From Bacillota bacterium (GTDB lineage Bacteria > Bacillota > Clostridia > Lachnospirales > Lachnospiraceae), in NCBI GenBank assembly GCA_023442465.1, contig JAEZZQ010000043.1:1-64000 (forward strand): a DNA stretch of 64,000 nucleotides, given 5' to 3'. The position numbers and the translations under genes are program-made. Below, one piece after another: positions 23,778 to 32,535 of the stretch. The notes under the pieces were generated by a model that had not been told where the DNA came from, made no database searches, and saw only the letters and a list, made by a program, of their open reading frames with translations. Position 1 is the first letter of the stretch. Each line of letters opens with the position of its first letter.

Positions 23778-24686
23778 TCAAAGCACATTTTTCTCATATT
23801 TTTTCAATTCTTCTATATATTTAAGGGCGAGGATACTTAAAGGCATCTTTTTCTTCTTGATATATCCAATTCTCATCTTGTCATCCGTCTTGAGAGGGAT
23901 CGCCCTGTATTCGTTATTATAAAGATCCTCGCATATGATTCCCGAACACAAGGTATACCCGTTGAGTCCGATCATGAGATTAAGCATAGTGGCCCTGTCA
24001 TTGGCCTTTATAATCTGTTTATATTCGTAAGTACTGAACACTTCCTCCGCCAAATAAAAAGAATTATTATTTCCCTGTTCAAAGGACAGGCAGGGATATT
24101 TCTTCAAATCCTCGAAATCAATTTTCTTTTTACCGGCCAGAGGATTACCCTTCCATACAAACACATAGATTCCGCACTGAAATAGGTCTACGAATTCCAA
24201 TTCCTGATCGATGAATATTTTTTCCAGCGCCTTGGAGTTAAAGTCATTCAAGTATAAAATACCTAACTCGCTCTTCTGATTTCTCACATTCTCGATCACT
24301 TCATAGGTCTTTGTCTCCCGTACTGCGAATTCATAATCATCCATTCCGAATTCCTTCGCCATCTCGATAAACGCCTGAACGGCAAAGGTATAATGCTGCA
24401 TGGATACACTGAATTTCTTCTTGAATCTCTCCCTCTGGATGAACCGTTCTTCCATCTGTCTGTATTGCTCTATCATCTGCCTTGCATAACCGAGGAATTC
24501 CTCTCCTTCGGGAGTGATAACAATTCCCCGGTTTGAGCGCAGAAATATTTGTAAGCCGATTTCATTTTCCAAATCCCGTATGGTACTGGATAGGCTGGGC
24601 TGTGTGATAAATAGCTGGGCAGCCGCCTTGTTCATGGATTTTTCATTTGCGATGCAGACCGCATAACGAAGCTGCTGCAATGTCAT
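23778..24686 (-). CDS. LysR-family transcriptional regulator
   Basis: A 302-residue protein with an N-terminal winged HTH (MTLQQLRYAVCIANEKSM, then AAAQLFITQPSLSSTIRDLE) and a C-terminal effector domain. The position between two sets of sulfur amino-acid genes makes a CysB/CmbR-like control of methionine and cysteine metabolism likely, with O-acetylserine or O-acetylhomoserine as possible effector. A T-N11-A type inverted repeat lies upstream of metY (26305-26321). It is in the same direction as, not divergent from, its presumed targets. Confidence 0.85.
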   Translation of the reverse strand: MTLQQLRYAVCIANEKSMNKAAAQLFITQPSLSSTIRDLENEIGLQIFLRSNRGIVITPEGEEFLGYARQMIEQYRQMEERFIQRERFKKKFSVSMQHYTFAVQAFIEMAKEFGMDDYEFAVRETKTYEVIENVRNQKSELGILYLNDFNSKALEKIFIDQELEFVDLFQCGIYVFVWKGNPLAGKKKIDFEDLKKYPCLSFEQGNNNSFYLAEEVFSTYEYKQIIKANDRATMLNLMIGLNGYTLCSGIICEDLYNNEYRAIPLKTDDKMRIGYIKKKKMPLSILALKYIEELKKYEKNVL

Positions 24687-24861
24687 ATTTTCTTTCCTCC
24701 ATTATTAATAAGTAAAGAACACTCATATGAGTAAGGAACGCCCATCCTTCCATGTGATGTATTCGATTCCTGCCGTACAACACCTTTATCAATCCCAGCC
24801 AAATAAGAGCTTACTTACAAGTTCCTCATCAAATACCATCCTCAGATAGCTCTCGTTCCTT

Positions 24862-26169
24862 TTACAGAACTGCCTTAAAAGCTTCGTCTAAATCCTCGAT
24901 AATATCGTCCGCATTTTCCGTACCTATGGAAAGTCTGATCGTATTCGGTGCAATGCCCGATGCCTCTAGCTCTTCCTCCGTCATCTGGGAATGAGTGGTG
25001 GAGGCCGGATGAATCACTAAGGATTTTACGTCGGCTACATTCGCCAGTAAAGAGAACAGTTCAAGTTGATCGATGAAATCCTTAGCCTTCTGCGCATCTC
25101 CCTTGATTTCGAAAGTAAAAATAGAGCCTCCGCCGTTTTGGAAGTATTTCGCATACAGCGCTTTCTGCTCCGGGTCTTCCGTTACCGCAGGATGATGTAC
25201 TTTTTCAACCTGAGGATGGCCGTTCAAATACTCCACTACCTTCAAGGAGTTCTCCACGTGACGCTCTACGCGAAGCGATAGCGTTTCCAAGCCTTGCAAA
25301 AAGAAGAAGGCGTGGAAGGGAGATAAGGTTGCTCCTGTATCGCGAAGCAATATCGCCCGGATTTTCGTCACATACGCAGCCGCTCCTACCGCCTTCGTGA
25401 AGCTTATGCCGTGATAACTGGGGTTAGGCTCTGTGAGGGACGCGAATTTGCCGGAAGCCTCCCAGTCGAATTTGCCGCTGTCTATTATGACACCTCCGAT
25501 AGTGGTGCCGTGGCCTCCGATGAACTTTGTGGCGGAATGTATCACGATGTCTGCCCCGTATTCAATAGGTCTTACTAAATAAGGTGTTGCAAAAGTATTG
25601 TCCACAAGAAGCGGAATCTTATGCGCATGCGCAATTCCCGCAATCTTCTCGATATCCACCACATCAGAATTGGGATTACCCAAGGTCTCGATGAAAATTA
25701 ATTTTGTATTCTCTTTTACAGCACTTTCTAACTCTTCATAGTTGAAAGGATCGGCAAAGGTCGTTGTGATACCGTACTGAGGCAGGGTATGAGCCAGCAG
25801 ATTGTAAGTGCCTCCGTAAATATTCTTCGCGGATACCACATGATCTCCGTTCTGCGCGATATTTTCAATGGCATAACTGACTGCTGCTGCCCCCGATGCA
25901 ACCGCCAAAGCAGCGACTCCGCCCTCCAACGCTGCTATTCTGCGCTCGAACACATCCTGCGTGGGATTGGTCAGTCTTCCGTAAATATTTCCCGCATCTG
26001 TCAGTCCGAATCTCGCGGCCGCATGCTCGCTGTTATGAAATACATAAGAAGAGGTCTGGTAAATCGGAACCGCTCTCGCATCCGTAACTGCATCCGGAGT
26101 CTCTTGTCCCACATGTAACTGTAAGGTTTCAAATTTAAAATTTCTTTTTTCTCTCGTTTTCTTAGCCAT
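24862..26169 (-). CDS. metY: O-acetylhomoserine aminocarboxypropyltransferase (sulfhydrylase)
   Basis: A 435-residue PLP enzyme, the usual length of MetY. It has FKFETLQLHVGQ at the start, IYGRLTNPTQDVFERR, ASGAAAVSYAI, and the PLP lysine in IHSATKFIGGHGTTIGG. It condenses O-acetylhomoserine with sulfide (or methanethiol) to homocysteine (or methionine). The longer C-terminal half separates it from the cystathionine synthase-type enzyme nearby, giving the organism both direct sulfhydrylation and transsulfuration. The upstream region holds a LysR-type inverted repeat. Confidence 0.9.
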   Translation of the reverse strand: MAKKTREKRNFKFETLQLHVGQETPDAVTDARAVPIYQTSSYVFHNSEHAAARFGLTDAGNIYGRLTNPTQDVFERRIAALEGGVAALAVASGAAAVSYAIENIAQNGDHVVSAKNIYGGTYNLLAHTLPQYGITTTFADPFNYEELESAVKENTKLIFIETLGNPNSDVVDIEKIAGIAHAHKIPLLVDNTFATPYLVRPIEYGADIVIHSATKFIGGHGTTIGGVIIDSGKFDWEASGKFASLTEPNPSYHGISFTKAVGAAAYVTKIRAILLRDTGATLSPFHAFFFLQGLETLSLRVERHVENSLKVVEYLNGHPQVEKVHHPAVTEDPEQKALYAKYFQNGGGSIFTFEIKGDAQKAKDFIDQLELFSLLANVADVKSLVIHPASTTHSQMTEEELEASGIAPNTIRLSIGTENADDIIEDLDEAFKAVL

Positions 26170-26304
26170 CTCTATATCCTCCTGATATTTTTAATATTGC
26201 CCAACGACACCCCCTATTACTTGAGGAGCTCGGTTTTTAGCTTCTTAAGTAACATTATACTTATGCTGCCGTCCAGGTGTTAATATTTAAAAACATCATC
26301 CGGT

Positions 26305-26321
26305 TATAGGTTTTGCCTATA
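26305..26321. promoter_or_regulatory. Candidate LysR operator upstream of metY
   Basis: TATAGG-ttttg-CCTATA is a perfect six-base inverted repeat fitting the T-N11-A LysR pattern. A further TTATAGGC half-site follows at about 26345. It lies 136 bases upstream of the metY start. The LysR gene at 23778 is the candidate ligand-responsive binder. Confidence 0.45.
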
Positions 26322-26345
26322 GCAGCATTATATATCTTTTTACTG

Positions 26346-27047
26346 TTATAGGCAAGCAATGGGTTTTACAATCACCACCGTCAGATACCCGCTGTCCTCT
26401 GAAAGCGCCTCTAATCCCGACGTAATTCTTTCATTTTCCATACCGCAATTTGAAACTGCATATATAAGAAAGTTTTCCGCTGCGGCTTCCCGCAATGCAT
26501 TTTTCAGCTCTGCCAGCTTTTTCCCCGACTTCATATAAATTCTCGTCCCTTTTAAATAAAGCGTCTCCCTTACGTCATAAGAACCGGGTATTACATGGAT
26601 TTCCTCCTTATTATCTCCAAGAGAAATACCAATCGCAGCAGCGGCAGCACAAAAGGAAGGCACACCGCTCACCATATGAGCATTTCCTCCCGCAGCCACC
26701 ACCCTTCTATGAATATAACTGTATGTGGAATAAATCGAAGGATCGCCGATTGTCAGAAATGCAACATTTTTTCCACTCTCCAATAGCTCTGAAATATTCC
26801 GGTAGATTTTATTATGGGAATCCTCCAATTCCTTTTTTTCCTTTGTCATTAAAAAGGGCATACATATAATTTCTTTTTCATCGATTTCAGTAAATACCGC
26901 TTTTGCTATGCTATATGCGTAGCAATCCCCGCTGGGTTCTGAGGGAAGAATGATCACATCACTTTCCCTCATACATCTTAAGGCTTTTATGGTAATCAGC
27001 TCCGGGTCCCCCGGACCGACCCCTATTCCGTATAAAATACCTCTCAT
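26346..27047 (-). CDS. cbiL: Precorrin-2/cobalt-factor II C20-methyltransferase
   Basis: A 233-residue tetrapyrrole methylase with GIGVGPGDPELITIKA at the SAM site, LTIGDPSIYSTYSYI and GVPSFCAAAAAIG. These are the marks of the CbiL/CobI branch that methylates C20. It is the last gene of the cobalamin run and overlaps the ATP-binding protein gene by four bases. Confidence 0.92.
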   Translation of the reverse strand: MRGILYGIGVGPGDPELITIKALRCMRESDVIILPSEPSGDCYAYSIAKAVFTEIDEKEIICMPFLMTKEKKELEDSHNKIYRNISELLESGKNVAFLTIGDPSIYSTYSYIHRRVVAAGGNAHMVSGVPSFCAAAAAIGISLGDNKEEIHVIPGSYDVRETLYLKGTRIYMKSGKKLAELKNALREAAAENFLIYAVSNCGMENERITSGLEALSEDSGYLTVVIVKPIACL

Positions 27048-27817
27048 CCTTTTTTAATCCTTTCGAAATAAAAATGCATTTTCCCCTCTTCGTCTGAAAG
27101 TTTCTTAGCCTTTACTTGAAATACTCTGCTTATCACATCACTTTCATACACGTTAACAGGGGTATCCGAAAGCAATAGCTTCCCCTGTTCCATAACCGCC
27201 AGCTTATCGGCTATCCCCATGGCATAATCGATGTCGTGAAGAACTACAATTACGGTCTTTCCCTGCTCTCTAAGCTGTACCATAATATCCAGCAGCTCCA
27301 ATTGATATCCTACATCGAGGTAAGTGGTCGGTTCGTCAAAAAGAAAGACCTGCGCCTCTCCGGCTAACGCCATGGCAATATATACCTTCTGCTTCTGCCC
27401 GCCGGAAAGCTCATCGAGTTTTTTGCCTTTCAGTTCTGAAATACCGGTCTTCTCTATCGCATGACAGCAGTATTCATAATCCTTTTTTCCGTATTTTCTC
27501 GGATAAGACAGATACGGAAACCTTCCGTGCAATACCATCCGTTCCACTGCAATGGAGCCACCGCTGTGACTTTGCGGAAGATAAGATACATACTTTGCAA
27601 ACTCTTTATTCCCAAGGACGTTTCTTTCCTTCCCGTCCAGATATACCGCACCTTCATATATTTCACACAAATCCACCGCCGCCTTTAAAAGCGTGCTCTT
27701 ACCGCTTCCGTTAGGCCCGATAAGGGCCGTTATTTTCCCGCTCTCGAACTCGATATCGATATCCTTTATTACCGGATTTTTGTTATATCCGGCAGTAATA
27801 TGCTCCAGCCTAAGCAT
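27044..27817 (-). CDS. btuD: ABC transporter ATP-binding protein (BtuD/FecE-like)
   Basis: A 257-residue ATPase with Walker A GPNGSGKST, signature LSGGQKQKVYIAMAL, Walker B VFLFDEPTTYLD and the switch His in VVLHDIDYAM. It belongs to the FecE/BtuD class that energises siderophore or corrinoid import. The start at 27817 follows GAGGGG and overlaps the permease end by eight bases. Position in the cobalamin operon favours corrinoid import over iron. Confidence 0.85.
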   Translation of the reverse strand: MLRLEHITAGYNKNPVIKDIDIEFESGKITALIGPNGSGKSTLLKAAVDLCEIYEGAVYLDGKERNVLGNKEFAKYVSYLPQSHSGGSIAVERMVLHGRFPYLSYPRKYGKKDYEYCCHAIEKTGISELKGKKLDELSGGQKQKVYIAMALAGEAQVFLFDEPTTYLDVGYQLELLDIMVQLREQGKTVIVVLHDIDYAMGIADKLAVMEQGKLLLSDTPVNVYESDVISRVFQVKAKKLSDEEGKMHFYFERIKKG

Positions 27818-28796
27818 TCCGCGCCCCTCTTTTCCTTCTGACAAGCAGCCATAGAAAGAAAGGCGCTCCGATAAATGATAAAATAATGCCTGTAGGCAGT
27901 TCATACGGCGAAAACCATGTTCTCGCTATATAATCACAAGTCAGCAAAAACAATGCTCCCAGTATGGCAGATGCTAAAATATGATACTTGCATTCTTCCC
28001 CTACTAAAAGCCTTGCAATATGAGGAACGATAAGCCCTACAAAGCCTAAAAGTCCCACAAAGCTCACCGAAGCGCCTGCAAGGACAGCCGCCAGCGCAAG
28101 AAATACAAAGCGATAGAAGCCTACGGGCAAGCCGAGCGTCTTTGCTTTGTCCTCTCCCAGAGACAAGACCTCCAATTCATTATGAAGCAGGAATACGAGA
28201 ATCGCCGCAATAGCCACCGCAATAGCGGCATACTTCAGGACGCTTGTATTTATACCGCTGAGTCCTCCGATCTTAAAAGCATTGCTGGCAATCAGAGAGC
28301 TTTCGCTAAAGGCATTAACGGCATCGGTGGCACTGTTTAACAAGCTGTTTATCGCAACGCCCGCAAGTACAAGCGTAATCTTTGAAGACCCCGTTTTCTT
28401 TCCCAGACAATAGACAAACACCACAGTTCCAAATGCCCCGATAAAGGCAGCAAGAGGAAATATTCCATACGACTTGGGAAACAGAACGCCGCAAAGCACT
28501 ACCGCAAAGCCGGCTCCTGCATTTACCCCGATAATATTAGGACCTGCCAGCGGATTATTTAAGATAGTCTGTATGACGGCACCTGCAACGGATAGTCCCG
28601 CTCCCGCAACGATTGCACCCGCTACCCTGGGCAGGCGGACATACAGAAGAATTCTTCCGCTTTTTGTCAGCTCGTCCTCCGTAAACAGACCTATAAAGTC
28701 CTGAGGCGAAAGTTTCACTGCTCCGCTTCCCAGACCTACAAAAGCCATAAATATGAGCAGGCACATAAATAGCAAAATTCTTTTATTTCTTTTCAT
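27810..28796 (-). CDS. btuC: FecCD/BtuC-type ABC permease
   Basis: A 328-residue membrane protein with eight to ten hydrophobic segments and the family blocks RLPRVAGAIVAGAGLSVAG, NNPLAGPNIIGVNAGA and GLLGFVGLIVPHIARL. It forms the channel of a type II importer with the BtuD-like ATPase and the upstream lipoprotein. The start at 28796 lies inside the lipoprotein gene end (14-base overlap). Confidence 0.87.
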   Translation of the reverse strand: MKRNKRILLFMCLLIFMAFVGLGSGAVKLSPQDFIGLFTEDELTKSGRILLYVRLPRVAGAIVAGAGLSVAGAVIQTILNNPLAGPNIIGVNAGAGFAVVLCGVLFPKSYGIFPLAAFIGAFGTVVFVYCLGKKTGSSKITLVLAGVAINSLLNSATDAVNAFSESSLIASNAFKIGGLSGINTSVLKYAAIAVAIAAILVFLLHNELEVLSLGEDKAKTLGLPVGFYRFVFLALAAVLAGASVSFVGLLGFVGLIVPHIARLLVGEECKYHILASAILGALFLLTCDYIARTWFSPYELPTGIILSFIGAPFFLWLLVRRKRGARNA

Positions 28797-29724
28797 ATAA
28801 ATAATCCGCCAATATACGATAGCTTTCTCCCCAACGTTCATTCGGTTTATTGTGGAACAGTTCCTTCGGCAGCACATAATAGTGATTGTTCTTTACCGCC
28901 TTCAGGCCATTCCATGCAGGATTTGAAACAAGCAGTTCCTCCACCATATCCATTGCAGCTTCCTTGGATTCTCCCATGGTCGTTACGAAAATGTAATCCG
29001 GCTCCGCGGCGATAATCGCTTCCATACTCAAGTCCTCTAACAGACTATCCTCGCTGTCCGCAATATTGACACAGCCCAGATCTTTCAGCATCTGCCCCGT
29101 CATGCTGTTGCTTCCTTTGGCCTTTACTCCCGTGGAATAGGCCCGCAGGAACAACACCGTAGGATTGCTCCCATCCACCCGATCCAACTGTTCTTCTATT
29201 TCCAGACGTACATCTTCCACATTCGTCTTATACAAGTCCTTTCTGCCTGTGATATCCGTCATAATCCTCATCATGTCCGCATAATCCCCAAAGGTCTCCA
29301 CCTCAAAATAAGCGGCATTAATTCCCGCCCGTTCCAAGGTATCCTTCAGGTTCACATGTTCCTTAATAGCCGCAGAAAGTATAATGAAATCCACATCCTC
29401 CGCAATCAGCGTCTCTATGCTCGGGTTCTTCAAATCTCCCAGCATTACCATATCGTCGTCTGCCGTTATGACTCCCTTCGCATCCTCCGTCACCGCAAAA
29501 AGACTGCCTCCGGCCAACAGCCATGCATCAGCATAACTACCGGATAATACTGCGGTTCGTTGGGGATTTTCCACCGTCATATTCACGCCGAGCGCATCGG
29601 TGAATTCCACCATTTCCCCCGTTTGCGTTTCTGCTTGTTCGTTCGCTTCCGGCAATACTTCCGCCGTGCCGCATCCTGCGAACAGGCATGTGCATAAAAA
29701 TAACATTGCTAATTTAACTTTCAT
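28783..29724 (-). CDS. btuF: Corrinoid/iron-complex ABC substrate-binding lipoprotein (BtuF-like)
   Basis: A 313-residue protein with a lipoprotein signal (KLAMLFLCTCLFAGC, Cys18 lipidated) and a periplasmic-binding-protein type III fold: VENPQRTAVLSGSYADAWL, then LKNPSIETLIAEDVDFIILS and IIAAEPDYIFVTTMG. It binds the cargo outside the cell. It overlaps cbiK by four bases, and the operon context suggests cobinamide or cobalamin as ligand. Confidence 0.85.
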   Translation of the reverse strand: MKVKLAMLFLCTCLFAGCGTAEVLPEANEQAETQTGEMVEFTDALGVNMTVENPQRTAVLSGSYADAWLLAGGSLFAVTEDAKGVITADDDMVMLGDLKNPSIETLIAEDVDFIILSAAIKEHVNLKDTLERAGINAAYFEVETFGDYADMMRIMTDITGRKDLYKTNVEDVRLEIEEQLDRVDGSNPTVLFLRAYSTGVKAKGSNSMTGQMLKDLGCVNIADSEDSLLEDLSMEAIIAAEPDYIFVTTMGESKEAAMDMVEELLVSNPAWNGLKAVKNNHYYVLPKELFHNKPNERWGESYRILADYLYEKK

Positions 29725-30521
29725 TGTTTATCCTTATCCTCTTTTTCCAAATGCTGTAAATATATCAGGCGGATGCCTTCATATTCTCCCAGTCCTTTTA
29801 ATATACAATCCGCTTCATATCCTTGCGCCGTTACCTTCGATAGGAAGGAATCCTCCTCGCCTGCCATATCGTTGACGGCGTGGTCTCCGGCTACAAGCAT
29901 AAAGGGAGTGATGACCACACGGACCATTTTCCTCTTCTGCGGCTCATATCGCATATTCATACGCTCAATTACATCTTCTATAGCAGTGCGGCCCTCAACC
30001 GTAGCGATATAAATTTCTTTTCCCGAATATTTTATAAGAGCTTTCTCCATCTTCTCATAACCGTTATCTGCCTCGTGATAGGAACCATGCCCCATAAAGA
30101 TGAGGACGCGGTTTTTTACTTCATTCTTTAAGGAATTCCACAGGGCCTCTGCTACGAGGCCGTAGTCCTCCTCCTTTCCCAAGAGCGGATCTGCAATTCT
30201 GAGCGTTTGGAAGCAGGGGCGGTATTCCTTTATTATTTGCTTCATCTTATTATTTTCGACTCCGTCGATCACATGGGTAGGAAGTACCGCCAGATGAGTG
30301 ACACCACTTTCCGCCATCCTCTCCAAAGCATCCTTTATGCCGGGTATGTCAATCCCATCCCTCTTCTTTATAATATCTCTTACTCTGTCGCTGGAATATG
30401 CCTGCAAAACCATGCAGTCCGGTTTTTCCTGCCGGACTGCTTGTTCTATACGATCGATGTTTTTCTCTCGCGTGTCTTTGTAGGTTGTTCCGAAGCTGAC
30501 GATCAGAACTCCTTTTTTCAT
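29721..30521 (-). CDS. cbiK: Sirohydrochlorin cobaltochelatase
   Basis: A 266-residue class II chelatase. The metal-binding His residues are in FMGHGSYHEADNG and LVAGDHAVNDMAGEE, with the Glu of IATVEGRT between them, as in CbiK of Salmonella. It inserts cobalt into sirohydrochlorin, the entry step of the anaerobic pathway. It sits between cobalt-uptake (cbiN) and corrinoid-uptake genes with ATGA overlaps on both sides. No signal peptide is present, so it is the cytoplasmic biosynthetic form. Confidence 0.92.
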   Translation of the reverse strand: MKKGVLIVSFGTTYKDTREKNIDRIEQAVRQEKPDCMVLQAYSSDRVRDIIKKRDGIDIPGIKDALERMAESGVTHLAVLPTHVIDGVENNKMKQIIKEYRPCFQTLRIADPLLGKEEDYGLVAEALWNSLKNEVKNRVLIFMGHGSYHEADNGYEKMEKALIKYSGKEIYIATVEGRTAIEDVIERMNMRYEPQKRKMVRVVITPFMLVAGDHAVNDMAGEEDSFLSKVTAQGYEADCILKGLGEYEGIRLIYLQHLEKEDKDKQ

Positions 30522-30835
30522 ACGTTCTCTCCGTTATCCGCCCATTTTTTGCGTTCTACAAGTCGTCCCATGCAAAATGCGATGATTCCTACTCCGATTC
30601 CGGTCTGAAGGCAGAAGAAAAGGCTTTCTACCTCTCCGGGAAGCTCCCCGTCTATCATCGTCTCCAATACAGGGGTAAACCAGGGTTCATAACTTCCTGT
30701 GATTTCTTCAATCATTACACTTCCCGCATCATCTGAGCCGCCAAATTCTGCTCCCTTCAATGCGAAAAGCGGTACCAGCGCGATGAGAACAGCCGCGACA
30801 ATAAGTGCAATCACTAAGTTTTTCGTCTTCTTCAT
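30518..30835 (-). CDS. cbiN: Energy-coupling factor cobalt transporter small subunit
   Basis: A 105-residue protein with two transmembrane helices (about 7-27 and 72-92) flanking an extracytoplasmic loop with GGSDDAG and SYEPWFTP, the usual CbiN layout. CbiN pairs with CbiM for Co2+ capture. It follows cbiM by one base and overlaps cbiK. Confidence 0.9.
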   Translation of the reverse strand: MKKTKNLVIALIVAAVLIALVPLFALKGAEFGGSDDAGSVMIEEITGSYEPWFTPVLETMIDGELPGEVESLFFCLQTGIGVGIIAFCMGRLVERKKWADNGENV

Positions 30836-30836
30836 T

Positions 30837-31586
30837 CTATTTTGCCTCCTTCATATATCCGAGCATTTTCAATTCCGGTTTTGCATAAGTCTCCAGAGCA
30901 ATCATGATAAGGAGAGTAAGAATTCCTTCCAAAATTGCAAGAGGAAGCTGTGTCGGCGCAAAAACGCTTAAAAATTTAACGACAGAAACGCCTACTCCGC
31001 CCTCCGGAGAAGGATATGCCATAGCGAGCTGGAAGCTGGTCACACAATAGGTAAATATATCTCCGATAAATGCTGCCAGAAAAACGGATACCCATTTATT
31101 CACCTTTAATTTCATACAAAGCTTATAAATGCCGAAGGTTAAGAATGGTCCGGCAATCGCCATGGAAAAAGTATTGGCTCCAAGGGTAGTAAGTCCGCCA
31201 TGCGCTAACAGAATGGCTTGGAACAACAGCACGATGATTCCAAGGATGCCGACAGCAGTAGGTCCGAATAAAATAGCTCCAAGTCCGGTACCTGTCATGT
31301 GGGAGCAGCTTCCCGTTACGGAAGGGATTTTCAGGGAAGAAATTACGAAGATAAATGCTCCTGCCATAGCGAGCAGCGTAATATTTCTTCTGCTGTCTTT
31401 TAACTTCATTTTTATAGACAGAAATCCTGCCACTAAAAACGGGATACACAAAATTCCCCATGCGATGCTATATTTCGGAGGCAGATAGCCCTCCATAATG
31501 TGCATTGCATTTGAATTGACAGCAATACTCATGATTACTGATACAACTGCCAGTGCCGCAATCGTTTTTCTTTGATTTTTTGTCAT
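30837..31586 (-). CDS. cbiM: Energy-coupling factor cobalt transporter substrate-binding subunit
   Basis: A 249-residue membrane protein. The conserved MHIMEGYLPPKYSIAWG follows the first helix; in characterised CbiM the His and the new N-terminus ligate Co2+. Further motifs are SCSHMTGTGLGAILFGP and LLAHGGLTTLGANTFSM. Here the motif sits about 28 residues in, after a signal-like helix (AVVSVIMSIAVNSNA), which would have to be cleaved to expose Met-His. The start at 31586 follows AAGGAG. Confidence 0.92.
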   Translation of the reverse strand: MTKNQRKTIAALAVVSVIMSIAVNSNAMHIMEGYLPPKYSIAWGILCIPFLVAGFLSIKMKLKDSRRNITLLAMAGAFIFVISSLKIPSVTGSCSHMTGTGLGAILFGPTAVGILGIIVLLFQAILLAHGGLTTLGANTFSMAIAGPFLTFGIYKLCMKLKVNKWVSVFLAAFIGDIFTYCVTSFQLAMAYPSPEGGVGVSVVKFLSVFAPTQLPLAILEGILTLLIMIALETYAKPELKMLGYMKEAK

Positions 31587-31671
31587 CTTTAAATTCTCCT
31601 TTTCTCTATTTGCATACGCGTACATTTTTTATGTAAGAATAGCTGTCCGCGTTAAATAGCTGTGTAATGCC

Positions 31672-32511
31672 TTATAAAAGTGCCTCTATATCCGCAAGGG
31701 TTCTAGGATAACTCTCCCCCTCTTTGGACAGCGGATTCTTCCGCAGCAGATTGTTCCGCTTTAACATTTCATAAGTCTCAATCAGCATGGGCTTTTTCAA
31801 ATTCGCCTTTTTAATGATTTCCTCATCTCGGAAAATGTCTCCCGGCTTCCCATCGGCAATAAGCTTTCCGTCACAGAATACAAGCGCACGTTCTGCAAAA
31901 CGGTAAGCGAAGTCCACATCATGAGTGGACAGCAGAATAGTCTTCCCCTCCTGTTCCAACTCCTCCAATATCTTTTCCAGCATGTCCGCATTTACCGGGT
32001 CTAGGGACGCAGTCGGCTCATCGAATATGATGATCGGCGAATCCATTGCAAGGATATCCGCTATGCTGACCCTCTTTTTCTCACCTCCGCTCAAATAATG
32101 GGGAGGGCGCTCCGCGTAAACCTGCAGATCCAGCCTTCCCAGCGCATCTATCGTTCTTTCCTCCACCTCCTGCCTCGGAAGCTTCATATTCAACGGCCCG
32201 AATGCCACCTCTGCTTTAACGGTAGAGGCTATGATCTGGCTGTCCGCATCCTGAAAGACGATGCCCACGTTCTTTATGAGCTCTCGTCTGTTTTTCTTAT
32301 CTATCCGTTTTCCATAAAGGAAGATTTCTCCTTCCTCCGGCTCTCTGACACCGTTCAAATTCAGGAAAAAGGTGGACTTCCCGGCTCCGTTGGCGCCCAA
32401 AACAGCTATTTTTTCTTTTTCATATATTTCCACCGACAGATGATTTAACGCCATCCGTCCTTCTTCATAAGAAAATGATAAATCTTTTGTTTCTAATATT
32501 TTTCTGTTCAT
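31672..32511 (-). CDS. cbiO: Energy-coupling factor cobalt transporter ATPase
   Basis: A 279-residue ATPase with Walker A GANGAGKST, Q-loop FQDADSQIIASTV (the ECF-type extended Q-loop), signature LSGGEKKRVSIA, Walker B IIIFDEPTASLD and switch His STHDVDFAY. The start at 32511 is preferred to 32535 because a GGAG site lies eight bases upstream of it. It powers CbiMNQ. It follows cbiQ directly. Confidence 0.92.
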   Translation of the reverse strand: MNRKILETKDLSFSYEEGRMALNHLSVEIYEKEKIAVLGANGAGKSTFFLNLNGVREPEEGEIFLYGKRIDKKNRRELIKNVGIVFQDADSQIIASTVKAEVAFGPLNMKLPRQEVEERTIDALGRLDLQVYAERPPHYLSGGEKKRVSIADILAMDSPIIIFDEPTASLDPVNADMLEKILEELEQEGKTILLSTHDVDFAYRFAERALVFCDGKLIADGKPGDIFRDEEIIKKANLKKPMLIETYEMLKRNNLLRKNPLSKEGESYPRTLADIEALL

Positions 32512-32535
32512 TTGCCCCCACTCCAAGCTTTGCAT

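Noticed and set aside
26170..26345. SAM or T-box riboswitch upstream of metY
   Set aside because: No conserved riboswitch core or T-box sequence could be recognised; only a LysR-type palindrome.
29725..31671. A second cobalamin riboswitch before the transport genes
   Set aside because: No B12 box is present and the genes overlap or nearly touch; only the one upstream of cobQ is seen.
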